From Azolla caroliniana (taxonomy: Eukaryota > Polypodiophyta), in contig JBHGNT010000016.1 of assembly GCA_043228905.1 (NCBI GenBank), positions 16,306,001-16,370,000 on the forward strand: a DNA stretch of 64,000 nt, given 5' to 3'. Both the position numbers and the translations under genes were made by a program. The notes beneath the pieces are model-generated. The model was not told the DNA's origin and made no database searches. It was given only the letters and a program-made list of their open reading frames with translations. Below, piece by piece: positions 1-10,151 of this stretch; positions within the stretch are counted from its first letter, which is position 1; every line of letters begins with the position of its first letter.

Positions 1-413
1 GCTTACCACTAAGACAAGACATTCACTTGAAATTATATTTTTATCATTGTACTTTTACATGTAAATTCTCATACATGAGACCTTGAATGAGTGACATGTA
101 GCGCATGAGCACCAAATGGCAAACATGCATCACATGCATCATATGCATGGGGGCATCTATAAAAGGGTAGATGAAAAATGTATTAGGAGCCATGTATTGA
201 TCAAGTAATTAATAAAGAAAAAAATCTTCTCTAATTGATGGTGTATCTTGTCTCTGAAATCTAAATTTAAAAGATCAATCTTATTTCAATATATCTCTCT
301 CTCAATCTATCTTAAATCCATTCTCGCTAAAGGTAAGGAAACTTTGAATCCTTCCGGTCCAGAACCCCGACGGTTCCGCCTCACGATCCGCACCTAGTGA
401 CGGATCTTCACGA
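1..413 (+). mobile_element. LTR fragment at the window edge
   Basis: AT-rich sequence with a plus-strand TATA-type motif (ctataaaaggg near 151) followed by a pyrimidine-rich R/U5-like tract. It ends in a GC-rich stretch closing with ttcacgaca. The last 70 bases resemble in design and wording the terminal GC-rich stretch of the B-family LTRs at 20.1 and 23.0 kb (ccagaaccccgacggttcc against their reverse complement). The left end lies outside the window, so it cannot be told whether this is a solo LTR or part of an element. The right junction with the gag remnant is near 413-418. Confidence 0.5.
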
Positions 414-1003
414 CAACACAATCTCCGGATTTTGTTGATTGTTGTCCTAACATTGTTGGTATCCCCAAAATAGGCTTTAATAAACTCTTCGAAATCATTT
501 AACAATGGAGAGCTTTTTTCTAATAGGGGGCAAACCATGCGAAAGTCGTGCCACTAAATAGAGTGCGTACTAGTCCCACTCGTGATGCTTCAGTGGGATA
601 TTCAGAAGGGTGCATTTGAATCACTAAACATACCTAACTGAGCAAACCTCTAAATTGTGATCAGGTCCCACCAAATTTTGAAGGAAGACCTATCTTGGGC
701 TCTTTGTGAATCCCTTGAGTGCTTGATCCTTGTTGTTGGACTGATACAATAGTCGCTTCAAGTTGTTGTACACGTAACATCAACTCCCCGTCTTGTTGTT
801 TTTCCAGTGCTATTTGTTGAAAATCCCCCAACAAAAGGTGATTTTCTTGTTTTAGTGCTACAAATTTCTCTTTTAAGCATTTGAGCTCCAAGAAAACAGA
901 TTGGTATTCATGAGCACTAACAATTGCCATTTTACTAGGCAGGATATGAGGATTAGTATAAAGGGAAGGAGGGGTAAGGGAAACCGGAACAATCGGTTCA
1001 AAC
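414..1003 (-). pseudogene. gag remnant of a Tcn1-like Ty3/gypsy element
   Basis: Two minus-strand open pieces belong to one gag gene. The 5' piece (930 down to 661) begins MAIVSAHEYQSVFLELK and forms a glutamine-rich coiled-coil-like N-terminus. It is closely similar to the gag start of element M (near 15,771). The 3' piece (about 512 down to 420) contains LNDFEEFIKAYFG followed by a TINKIRRL motif, the core of the chromovirus capsid domain. Frame changes separate the two pieces, and the gene breaks off at the LTR fragment on the left. The rest of gag and all of pol are absent. The 5' LTR of the same element lies immediately upstream at 1004-1425. Confidence 0.7.
991..1003 (-). promoter_or_regulatory. 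Putative self-complementary primer-binding site
   Basis: Directly after the minus-strand 5' LTR end (1004), and after a 2-nt gap, the sequence reads ttgaaccgatt (1001 down to 991). It is the exact reverse complement of aatcggttcaa (1208 down to 1198), 34 nt downstream of the TATA box in the LTR and so at the predicted transcript 5' end. No tRNA-type TGG start is present at this site. See the matching site in element M. Confidence 0.6.
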
Positions 1004-1425
1004 TGTCAGGAATAGTACTAAAACAGAGAGAGAATTAGTACTAGAGAAGGGAAGTACTATGAGGATTAGTACTAAGAGGAAAGGGATTGTGTAACACTCA
1101 CGAGAGAGGAAGAGAGAAAAGGGGGGAGAGAGAGAGAGAGAGAAAGAGAAAGAATGATTATAACATATGATATATTATATGAGGCTTAAGACTGGCGTTG
1201 AACCGATTTGGTTCGAAATAATGCCTTGTTCCTCCTTTTATAGTGTTCTCAGGAGTACTCCAGAAGTTTCTAGAATGTTCCAGAGAAATCTGGAATATAT
1301 ATCAATTTTCTATAATAAAACTTAAACGAAAATAATATCTTTTGTATCACAACATATAGTTAACAATCAAGAGCTCAACCCATGTAACATAAGGTCATGG
1401 GTTCAAGTCTTGCCATATCATGACA
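1004..1425 (-). mobile_element. 5' LTR, Tcn1-like chromovirus family (M family)
   Basis: Reading on the minus strand it starts TGTCATGATATGG and ends ACTATTCCTGACA, the same termini as the LTRs of element M. A minus-strand TATAAAA lies at 1242-1236. The AG-rich tract at 1108-1155 is the counterpart of the CT-rich U5 of M. The adjoining gag remnant confirms that this is a 5' LTR. A tRNA-like B-box (ggttcaagtct, 1400-1410) is present antisense to the element, with a decayed A-box 43 nt before it. Confidence 0.85.
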
Positions 1426-1434
1426 ACAACAGTT

Positions 1435-1990
1435 CGACAACCGGAAAGTTTTTCCGAAGCAACCAAGGATCCAAGGTGGGTCAAAGCTATGAACGAGGAG
1501 ATGTAGGCCATATGCAAGAATGAGACATAGGATCTCGTCCCCTCACTCTGTTAACCGCTACAAAGCTCGAATTGTAGAAAAGGCTATACACAAACACATG
1601 GAGTTAACTACGAAGAGACCTTTGCCCTAGTGGCAAAGATGACAACTGTAGGAACCGTGATTGCACCTGTAGTGGCAAGAGGGTGGCACCTCCACTAGAT
1701 GAACGTCAAGAACGCTTTTCATCAAGGTGAATTAGAATAGGTGTACATGGTACAACCACCCAACTTCGAATTGAGAACCCATCCAAAAGTGATCTGCCGA
1801 GTAAAGAAACCACTCTATGGCCTTAAGCAAGCACCACGTGCTTGGCACTTGAAGATAACACAAAATTCATTGAATCGGCTTCTAAATATTGAAATAAGAC
1901 AACTCCCTCTACATAAGAAGTGATTCTGGAAGTCCGATTGTCATCATCCTATATGTGGATGATCTAGTCATTGGAGGTGAAAATTTATCT
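1435..1990 (+). pseudogene. Ty1/copia reverse transcriptase fragment
   Basis: Multiple frames and stop codons, but the copia RT order is readable: SFSEATKDPRWVKAM, YEETFALVAKM, HQGELE, VYMVQPPNFE, CRVKKPLYGLKQAPRAWH, and finally YVDDLVIGGEN near 1949-1983, the catalytic YVDD motif. The fragment then runs into unrelated pyrimidine-rich sequence. It has no LTR of its own in the window and is interpreted as an old truncated insertion. Confidence 0.85.
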
Positions 1991-2239
1991 CATATTCTCC
2001 TTGTTAATATAGACCTTCTTCTTGATTACTTCATATTTTCTCTTATCTATCTTGTGTCTCTCTTCTCTCCTCTCCTCTCCTCTTCACACACACATAACAC
2101 ATCACACACATCTCTTCCGCTACATAGAATCATATCCGTTTCTTACAGATCAGCCGACCGACTGAATAGTCGAGCGAGAAGTTCTTCCCGATCTCCAACA
2201 AATTAGTGAAGCGAGAGCAAGTCCCAAGGTAATCAAACA
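1991..2239. other. Pyrimidine-rich non-coding stretch
   Basis: CT-rich sequence with repeated ctcctctcc and cacacaca tracts, resembling the U5 of a copia LTR followed by a short spacer. No convincing termini or coding potential were seen. Confidence 0.3.
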
Positions 2240-2430
2240 TCCCAGGGCCACATGAATGTTAAAAAACTAAAGACAATGCAATCGAAAGGAGTCATCATCG
2301 GGCTCTGTACCTTCAAAAAGAGAGAGATTGAAGGCATGTGTGTAGCCTGCCAATTCGGCAAGCAACATTGACACCCAATCCTGACAGAGAGAAATGTGAG
2401 GAAAGGCATATTGGATGTAATTCATTCCGA
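2240..2430 (+). pseudogene. Ty1/copia integrase zinc-finger fragment
   Basis: A short plus-strand fragment reads CVACQFGKQH, then LTERNVRKGILDVIHSDV. This is the HHCC-to-catalytic-domain junction of copia integrase (compare the CEACQLGKQH segment and DSDVWGP of element O). It is cut at the DSDV position by a B-type LTR at 2431. Confidence 0.7.
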
Positions 2431-2860
2431 CGTTGTTGCGCCTTTTGGCGCCGGATCGTTGTGTGAGTTGGGTGGGAACCACTGGGGTTTTGGAGTAGGA
2501 GGAAGAATTTGAGACGAGTCTAGTTATGAATAGATTATAAGAAAGAGAGAAAAAAACTTGTGAATCCCACAAGTATAGTTGTTTTTGTTTATCTTAATCA
2601 TAGTAATAAATTGAAATAGTTTAGAATAGTTTAGAGTAGATTGAGAAAAGATATCAAAACTTGTGAATCCCACAAGTATTATCTTAATCAATATTTAGAT
2701 TGTAATCAAAACCCAAGAACCCAAGTTTCTCCCCTTCTTGCATTGTGCTTCCCATCCTTATATAGTGATGAGAAAGTCTTACCAATCAATGTTTTTTTGT
2801 TTTCTTCCCATCATAATTGGAGTCCCCAAAACCGGGACAAATCGGGAATGAGATAGAAGT
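2431..2860 (-). mobile_element. Degenerate B-family-like LTR
   Basis: The sequence follows the LTR of element B in order: the ggcgccggatcgtt and gtgggaacc motifs at the left, the two copies of gtgaatcccac in the middle (2561 and 2665), and the minus-strand TATA region in cccatccttatatagtgatg at about 2751. Divergence from B is substantial, so this is an older relative. Neither boundary was placed precisely, and no internal region is attached, so it may be a solo LTR. Confidence 0.65.
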
Positions 2861-3216
2861 CAAGGTGGAGACCTATGTGCTTCTATTGTGGGAAGCCAGG
2901 GCATTTCTGAAAGAATTGCGACATTTCTAGAAAGACAAAGGGACCAAGAATGTTGACTCAAGGAAGGGTTTGGACCGGAAGAGTTCAGATCGGAAAGGAA
3001 CATCAACAATCGCGACAAGCGAAGAAGAATTGTTACTCATCACCGAGGAGAATGAGTTACACCTCGTCAGCGACAAAACGACGTGGGTGGTTGACTCTAG
3101 AGCATCGTTCCACCTTACCCCGAACCAGAAGTGCTTCATATCCTACAAAGCCGGTGATCACAGTAGTGTAATGATGAGGAATGAAGGTGCATGCCGAATT
3201 GTCAGCATCGGGGATG
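2861..3216 (+). pseudogene. Ty1/copia gag zinc knuckle and protease fragment
   Basis: It starts with a CCHC-like knuckle (CFYCGKPGHF, a stop, then KNC). After a frame change comes TTWVVDSRASFHLTPNQKC, the copia aspartic protease active-site region; the usual DSGA reads DSRA here. The fragment stops at 3216, where an M-family LTR interrupts it. Together with the pieces at 1.4 and 2.2 kb it may be the wreck of one or more copia elements, but the order is scrambled. Confidence 0.75.
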
Positions 3217-3698
3217 TGTCAGGAATAGTACTAAAACAGAAAGAGAATTACTACTGGAGAAGGGAAATATTATTAGTACTAAGAGGACGGGACTACGTAA
3301 GACTCTCAAGAGAGGAAGAGAGAAGAGGAGAGAGAGAGAGAGAGATGTTGATGATGATGATTGGTGATATATTATATGAAAGGTAAGTACAAATGGCTAA
3401 GAGGCTTAAGACGGGCATTGAACCAAGTTAGTTCAAAATAATGCCTAGTGCCTTCTTTTATAGTGTTCTCAGGAGTAATCCTGAAGCTTCTAGAATTTTC
3501 TAAAGAAATCTGGAATATACATTAATTTCCTATAATAAAAATTGAATGAAAATAATATCCTACTTATTACAATAGATGGTATAATAGTCAAGAGCTCGAC
3601 CCATATAACATAAGGTCATGGGTTTGAGTCTTGCCATATCATGGCACTATCCCCCCCTTAAGACGATGAGTGTAACGAGTCATCGCTGATTGCGGACC
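3217..3698 (-). mobile_element. 3' LTR, PPT and pol end of an M-family chromovirus
   Basis: 3217-3647 is a minus-strand LTR with the M-family termini (the start is mutated from tgtcatg to tgccatg). To its right, 3648-3662 is ctatccccccctta, the reverse complement of a polypurine tract. About 35 bases further match the extreme 3' end of M pol (compare 30,165-30,205). The remainder of the element is missing, replaced at about 3699 by the LTR of element E. Confidence 0.8.
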
Positions 3699-4109
3699 AG
3701 AGTCGGAAATGTCGAAGGGTCAGATCGATGAGTTAGCATTTTGCCAAATAAAATATAGTTGGTTACTCATTTTTGTAGTTCTTGCCATTCTGGCAGTATG
3801 TTTTCTTGATGAGAAAGACCTTTTGGTTGCCTATAAAAGGAACCAAAGGCATTGTAAAATCTATCGTTTTATTTAGTAATATAAAGTTTAGTTTAGGAAG
3901 TCTCTATGCACTAGCGCTTTGTTAATCTATTTCCTTGCTGTCAGAACTTTATTATGTAAATAATGATCTTGATGTCTGTTTAACATCGATAAGTTTACAA
4001 CCATTTAGTATCTATTCGCCTAACCACAATTCATTGATAGAACTTTCAGTAAGCAACATTCGATGTATACTGTGTCGACAACATAGTTGATTGTCGGTCG
4101 AACAACACA
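3699..4109 (+). mobile_element. 5' LTR (5'-truncated) of gypsy element E
   Basis: It aligns by eye with the 5' LTR of the related element F (minus strand, 41.16-41.63 kb). Shared blocks include the tcgatga segment, cctataaaaggaacc (near 3831) and aggcattgtaaaatctatcg. The 3' end is set at aacaacaca (4109), just before the primer-binding site. The first part of the LTR seems lost at the junction with the chromovirus remnant. Transcription would start about 30 bp after the TATA motif, near 3860. Confidence 0.7.
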
Positions 4110-4116
4110 GTATAAT

Positions 4117-4131
4117 TTTGGCACGCCCGGT
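4117..4131 (+). promoter_or_regulatory. tRNA-type primer-binding site of element E
   Basis: tttggcacgcccggt, 7 nt after the LTR end. The same position in element F (41,136-41,150, minus) reads ttggcatgcccagt. The TGG start and position fit tRNA priming; I did not assign the tRNA. Confidence 0.6.
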
Positions 4132-5646
4132 TAAATCTGCAATTAGCAGAGAACAAGTCGAATGGATGTCGTCTGGTTTGGATACACCAGTCAGTTGTAA
4201 ATGTCCTTGTACATGTTCTGTTACGAAGGCACTAGAGAAAGATTCGGCTGTAGTAGTACAGGCAGAAACAAGTAGAAGGTGGTCTGCACTTCCCGATTTA
4301 ACTGATAGTCAGCCGGAAGAGGTATCATTTTACGATATCTGGAGTTAAAAAAATATGCCTTACCCGTATTCGAAATTTCGGGAAGGAGCTGATGTAGAAG
4401 CGCATGTTAGGGACTTCTTGACAACATGGGAAATAAACCATGGAGCTCAGAGGCTATCAACAGCAGCCGAAGACAAGTCTAAAATTGTTGAGTTTGTTTT
4501 GTCATTGGATGGTCAGTCCGCTAATTGGTTTGCACAAAATGCTTTCCATGCGTTCAAAACATTCGAACAATTAACCATCAAGTTTCTCCAATTATTTCAT
4601 CAACAGACTCCTCAGAAGGATCTGATAGCTCAATTTTATGCATTATATCAGGAGCCGCATGAAACGGTGTCTCAATTTGTCATCCATTTTTTAGAATTTA
4701 CAACTCCAGATTTCTAGGCCTATTCCAGACAACGAATTGAAGGATGTATTCCTTGAAGCAATTCATGAATCATTATGAACAACACTAGTAGTGTTCCGTT
4801 TCCAGAATCAGACAATCGAACAAGTGATTGATAAGGCAATCGCTATGGGCCGAAATCCAAAAACTGTAAGGAGTATGGATATGTCGGCATTACATCATAC
4901 ATTGCCAACTTTGGAGGAGTTTCAGTTTCGACAAACAATACAATGTACAACAATACTGGGCATTCGACAATAGAATGTAGTTTACGGACACATTGCACAA
5001 TATGTCATTCTAAAGTCCATTCAGTCGAGCAATGCGAATATAATTTACTTAACAAAACAACAGCGCCTGTACGACAAATTTTTCCGGAAAATGGGTACCA
5101 AATAACTGAAATATATTCAATAATGTGTACCAAGAAACCGCCTGACAAAATAATTATCAATAGAATCAAGATTTTTCGGCGGCACGAGATAACAACCATC
5201 AACAACAAAAAGGAGGTTGATATAAACAAAATCGCTATAACAACAAAAAATTCTATAAGCAAAAAGCGTCACGGCAATTTCAATGGCCTCTGGATTCTAA
5301 TGAAGATGGAAGTCACCAATTCGTACTTGGAGAAGGAAGTGGAACATTCGTTCCTACTTGTTATATTTACCGACAAGATGGACATTATGCAAATCAATGT
5401 CCGTCTAAAGGAAAAGGAAAAACACATGCCGTTAATATGGTCATGGCGGAAATTGAGCAAGTAACCACCAAAAGTAAAAGTAAGCAATCAGAGTGGGAAA
5501 TTCAGGAAGCTGTTCGGAAAGCAGCCAAGGAATGGGTGGAAGAAGCAAATAAAAATAATGTGTCCAGAATGTTGCAAGACAATGAGATAAATCAAACTAA
5601 TGAACTGTCTGGAGCTATGGTAATACCGGAACAAGAGGAAACCTAG
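4123..5646 (+). pseudogene. gag of gypsy element E
   Basis: Decayed gag spread over three frames. It has an N-terminal segment REQVEWMSSGLDTP (from 4159) and a capsid-like segment from 4355 (MPYPYSKFREGADVEAHVRD, then LTTWEINHGAQ and SANWFAQN). Zinc-knuckle motifs follow, including CTICHSKVHSVEQC (near 4996) and a damaged CYIYRQDGHYANQC. The end is a charged segment, WEIQEAVRKAAKEWVEEANK, running to the stop at 5644. The order and wording match gag of elements F and D, so the three form one lineage. Confidence 0.8.
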
Positions 5647-5799
5647 AAAATCTTGGCTGATTGCCAAGTGTCATTACCTTTGATAGGATTACTCAAATTA
5701 GTTCCACGGTTCACAGAGAAAGTGGCAACCTTGATTGCTCATTAAGGGACATAACAGGTAGCAGCTAACTATAGTCAGCCAAGTAATAGCCCTTCAATT

Positions 5800-6300
5800 A
5801 TGCATGAGCAGAATTCATCTATTAAGGTAATAATCAATGGCCAAGAAATAGAAGGTGCTATTGCCGATGGTGGCTCAGAGCTAATGTAATTAATAAAACT
5901 ACTTGTGATAAGCTAGGCATTACCAAATGGGAAGCATGTCCATTTTGGCTGAGAATGGCTGATACCAGTACAGTACGACCAATCAGTTTACCGCAACAAT
6001 TAGATGTCGTGTTAGGTGGTCACACTTTTCAAATATTAGCAGTAGTGCTTCATCTGGAAGCTCCTAGGGCATATCCTTTGCTTTTAGGCTGACCATGGTT
6101 GAAAACTGCTAATATTAAGCAAAATTGGAATCGGAATTTATTGACATTCCGAAAAGGTAAGACGAAAATCCAGGTGTCCACTCAGAATAAGATTACGACA
6201 AGCAAACAATGTTTGCCAATTCATGCAAATGCCGTAAATAAGATGAGGTGGAGGAGAATCATTATTTTAATGATAACCCAAAAATTATTCCTTTGTTCGA
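5800..6300 (+). pseudogene. Aspartic protease region of element E
   Basis: Broken frame. It contains SIKVIINGQEIEGAIADGG, the protease active-site region with DGG where many retroelements have DSG or DTG, followed by a segment matching the F protease (HVHFG, LLILSKIGIG in shifted frames). Several frameshifts and stop codons make it non-functional. Confidence 0.7.
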
Positions 6301-6389
6301 AATAGACATATTACAAGCCCTGACATCGTACGTGGATCCACAAGAGGAGTTACCACTTGATGAGCAAACAATGAAAGAAATCTGACTGT

Positions 6390-7590
6390 AGTAGGAAGCT
6401 ACCGAAAAGGAAATGAAGGTATTTCGACGGGTTCAGGCCAAGTATAACAAGGTAAGAATGCATCCGGAGGATCAAGAGAAGACAGCCCTCGTTACAGAAT
6501 GGGGAGTGTTTGTGGCAGTGGTAATGATGTTGGGATTAAAAATAGCTCTAGCCACATTTCAAAGGGTCATACAGGAAATCTTTGCGGAATACATTCAAGC
6601 ATTCATGCAAGTTTTCTTGGATGATCTTGTTGTTTACAATTGGAAATCCGAACATTTCGAACATTTGCAACCATGCTTGGAGCGATGTCAGAAAGGTCGA
6701 CTCAGTTTGAATCCAGCAAATTGCGCGTTCGGGGTTACCAGTGGAGCAGTGTTAGGTCATATTGTCAGCCAAGAAGGAATTGCAGTTGACCCAGACAAGG
6801 TCAAAGCCATATTAGAAGCACCAACACAAACAAACGCTAAGGGCCTTAGTCAGTTCTTAGGACAGATTAGATGGCATAGAAGAATGATTAGATATCTTGC
6901 TGATGTTGCCATTCCTTTACTCACAGCGGTGTATAAAGTACCTTTTCAATGGACAATTGTGGAGTAGGACGTGTACGAGTGCCTCAAGAAAATGTTGTCT
7001 AAAGTTCTGGTGGTTCAACCACCTGACTGGAACAAACCCTTCCATGTGTTCGTGGATGCATTGGATATAGCAACTGGTAGTGCACTCATGCAGTTATCCG
7101 AACCGAACTAGTATAGACCAGTCTATTATGCTAGTCGAAAACTTTCACTAGCGGAATGGAATTATTTAACAATCAAGAGGGAAGCATTAGGCATGATTTA
7201 TAGTATCAATAAATTTCGACACTACCTTTTGGGCAAAAAATTTACATTCCATGTTGATCATTCTGCTCTACTCTATTTGGTCTCTAAACAAGAATTAACT
7301 GGTAAGCTAGCATGATGGACGCTATTGCTGCAAGAATTTGAATTCGACATTTTGCATTGGCCAGGAGTACAACATGCAGTTGCCGATTATCTTAGCCGAC
7401 TAGAGTCGGGAGAACAAGGCACAAGTGTGAAAGACGACTTTCCGGATGAACAACTCTTTCGAGCGGACGCAGTGCGGGTACAGGAAATAAATGAAGAAAT
7501 CGATGATGTTTGGATCTCAGAGATGACAATCTTTCTTACAATAGGGTTACCACCGAAGCATTTGTCAACGGACAAGAGAAAATGATTAGC
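6390..7590 (+). pseudogene. Reverse transcriptase-RNase H of element E
   Basis: The RT begins abruptly. After VFRRVQAK it jumps to YNKVRMHPEDQEKTALVTEWG, so about 150 residues of the RT fingers present in F and D are deleted. The palm is readable: AFMQVFLDDLVVYNW (FLDD active site near 6610-6650), then GAVLGHIVSQEGIAVDPDKVKAIL. RNase H follows from about 7010 with YASRKLSLAEWNY, FTFHVDHSALLYLVS and LQEFEFDILHWPGVQHAVADYLSRL. Stop codons occur at 6965 and elsewhere. Confidence 0.85.
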
Positions 7591-8413
7591 CATTCATAGT
7601 TGGGATTTTTGTCTTTTAAATGAGACTCTCTATCATAAACGAGCGAACAGAATTTGGAGAAGGACAGTCTGTCATTTTGAGAAGTCATTCATTCTCCAAG
7701 AATCTCATTGTGGCATTGCAGGAGGACACTATGCAAGTGAGACTACAACCCGAAAAATATGGAATAGAGGCTTATGGTGGCCAACAATAATGAAAGATGC
7801 AGTCGACTATTGTCGAAAATGTGATTTATGTTAGAGAATGGGGCAACCCATAGAAAAGTATAGAATGCCTTTCCAACCTGTTTTACCTTTGGAGCCATTC
7901 CAAAAATGGGGATGGGATTTTTCGGTCCATTTAAACCAACAGCCATACGTACATGAAGTCATTACATTATAGTCGCCACATATTACTGTATAAAGTGGGT
8001 AGAAGCTAAACCCCTAAGAGACAATACGACAACGTCAACGACCAAATTTTTGTACGAAAATATATGGTGTCGATTCGGATGCCCGATAGAATTGGTAAGC
8101 GATCAAGGTACACATTTCATTAATAAAATTATACATGAGTTATCCACATATTATGCAGTGGTTCACAAGAAGAGAACTCCATACTATCCACAAGCAAATG
8201 GATTGGCGGAATCAACAAACAAAACAATACAGACAATACTTAAGAAGATAGTTAACCAAAATCGTTCAAATTGGGATCAGAAACTCAACAGTGCATTATG
8301 GGCATACAGAACTTGATATAAAACATCTATTCAGTCCACTCCTTTCCGCATGGCTTTCGGGTTGGAAACCATAATGCCAATAGAATTCCAAGTTCCAACA
8401 CTCTGAATTCAGG
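7591..8413 (+). pseudogene. Integrase, 5' part, of element E
   Basis: The zinc-binding segment (SHCGIAGGHYA near 7700, then RKCDLC near 7815) and catalytic core (WGWDFSVHL, LVSDQGTHFINKI, then YYPQANGLAESTNKTIQ) are readable across frames with stop codons. The reading breaks at 8413, where copia element N is inserted. It resumes at 31,165 after a 5-bp target duplication. Confidence 0.85.
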
Positions 8414-8881
8414 TGTTGAGAGATCAAGCTCAACTTAGTTTAGGTAGTCAACACATGTAACTTCGTAGTTACCTAGAGAGAATCTAGTTAGGAGTGTTGA
8501 CCATAACGCCTTAAATAGGACCTTGTACTTAAGTGGGATATTCTAGATCCTCCACTACTAAGTACATTTAATATAGGACTTACACACTTGTACCTATATT
8601 CTAAACACACATGTGCACCGTTGCACATGAAACCTATATATACCTCATCAAAGGTATTTTTGTATTCGGATGATAATGATGATGCTTTATTAATATACAC
8701 TCTATTTTTATCATCCCCCCATCTTGTGTTTCATACGTGTAACTTCCTCTCTCTTCCTCTCATACTCTCACCCACTCATACACGCACATATCATCATAAC
8801 CTTCCGTTGTGTAAACGCGTAACCGCGTAATCACATAATTAGGTAATATTTAACCCTTGCTTAATTACCTAATTCTTAACA
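8414..8881 (+). repeat. 5' LTR of element N
   Basis: TGTTGAGAG start and TTCTTAACA end. The U3/R region contains tacctatat and gcttta motifs and a CT-rich U5. It is directly followed by a primer-binding site. Confidence 0.95.
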
Positions 8882-8893
8882 TGGTATCAAAGC
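8882..8893 (+). promoter_or_regulatory. Primer-binding site of N (initiator tRNA-Met type)
   Basis: tggtatcaaagc directly abuts the LTR. The usual plant copia PBS, complementary to the 3' end of initiator tRNA-Met, is tggtatcagagc, so only one base differs. Confidence 0.85.
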
Positions 8894-8948
8894 ATGTGGT
8901 TTAGCATATCCACTAAGCCTACCCAACTTTTTGTGATTTTGTTCAAAA

Positions 8949-9451
8949 TGCCGACAACAAATTCCGGCCATCCGCTACTGTAGTGCCACTACATAGCACG
9001 CGTTCGAGATCGAAGGAAGAAGAGCCAAAAAGGAAGACACAAAACAACATGAACACAAAAATGGTGTAGAAAGTAGCATGCGGAAGCAAGTATGAAGACA
9101 GAACAGAGGAAGGAAACTCAGGTTCAATGGAGAGCTTGGGCTTACACGGTATACGCGGGAGAGACAGAGAGAGTAGACACAAAAAACTATATTCAATAAT
9201 AATACTCAAGTCTGTACATAAGACGTGCTCAGTGAACACTTTTATACAAGTCCTGAAAGGACTGACCGAAGTACTGACAGTATTTCAATGCTCAATAAGA
9301 GCTCCTACACTAACTCCCAAATATATTCCTCACGGAATATCTTTCCTAACGACCTCCCGGTTTACGCACTCGGCCTAACCGATCGGTCCCAACCGATCCG
9401 GTCCTCGGCTTCTTCAGCCGATCCGGCCGATGTTGAGCTTGTCTCTCAACA
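8949..9451 (-). repeat. 3' LTR of element O
   Basis: On the minus strand it begins TGTTGAGAGACAAGCTC (9451 leftward) after the PPT. It contains a TATA-type motif in ggacttgtataaaagtg (about 9253-9237) and a CT-rich U5. The end near 8949-8951 is inferred from where N sequence resumes. The copia LTR at 43.1 kb resembles it across the TATA/R region. Confidence 0.8.
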
Positions 9452-9466
9452 CTCCCCCTCAAGCTC
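9452..9466 (-). promoter_or_regulatory. Polypurine tract of element O
   Basis: Reads gagcttgagggggag on the minus strand next to the 3' LTR. The same 15 bases form the PPT of N at 30682-30696, linking the two families. Confidence 0.85.
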
Positions 9467-9656
9467 AACTCAAGGCTCTTTGGGATCCTCGGGCTCACGG
9501 CTCCTCGGGCTCATAGCTCCGGTTCCTCCTGGCGTCACGCCTCGCTCGCGCTCCTCGACCTGTTCGACTCCGTGCGCTTCGACCCTTCCGGTCGGCTTGT
9601 ATGCTCATGCGGCCCTTATCAGCTCTTCTGCGGTTGCGGTGTCGACGCTTCTCCTG

Positions 9657-10151
9657 CTACCTTTTCTTCCGCTTGAGCCTTGGTTGATTTAGCGTATCTG
9701 AATCAAACATCCGAACCAACTCGGCTACCTCCGATCGGTTTTCGCTCTCGTCTGAGTTGGCTGTCTCCAACTCGTCTTCGGTCTTCTCGCCCTCGATGGC
9801 GTCATCTTCCCCATGCGTGGTTGGCTTCGGCTCTCTCCTTCGGCTGCTCCCCTTCTGTCCGCTTCCGAACTTCTCCGCGGGTCCGTCCTCGGCTTCTTCA
9901 GCCGATCCGAAGTCGCCCTCGGTTTCTTCAGCCAATCCGTCTTCAACCGAGTCAACAAACGAGTCAACCGACTCGGTGTCGCGGTCTCCGCTCCTTTCCT
10001 GCTGCCTTGGTTGGTCATTCAGGACTGTTCTCCCCCTCAAGTTCGGCACGTCGAGGTGACGCAATCCGAGCGCACCTGAGAATTGCCGCAACTTGTCCAG
10101 ACCAAGAGGCTTGGTGAAGATGTCGGCAGCCTGCCGATCCGTCGGAATGTA
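9657..10151 (-). CDS. In-frame C-terminal extension of O polyprotein
   Basis: Downstream of the premature stop at 10152-10154 the same frame stays open for about 165 codons to a stop at 9657. The first part is the normal end of copia RNase H (YIPTDRQAADIFTKPLGLDKL, then LGLRHLDVPNLRG). Beyond that lies an acidic, low-complexity tail with many Glu, Asp and Ser, containing EGEKTEDELETANSDESEN and ending RLKRKKR. A diverged version of the tail (KTEDELETTNSDKSWNES) is present in the copia remnant at 42.5-42.9 kb. Most plant copia polyproteins stop shortly after the RNase H end, so a retained tail in two copies is unusual. Its function is unknown. Confidence 0.6.
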   Translation of the reverse strand, partial: YIPTDRQAADIFTKPLGLDKLRQFSGALGLRHLDVPNLRGRTVLNDQPRQQERSGDRDTESVDSFVDSVEDGLAEETEGDFGSAEEAEDGPAEKFGSGQKGSSRRREPKPTTHGEDDAIEGEKTEDELETANSDESENRSEVAELVRMFDSDTLNQPRLKRKKR

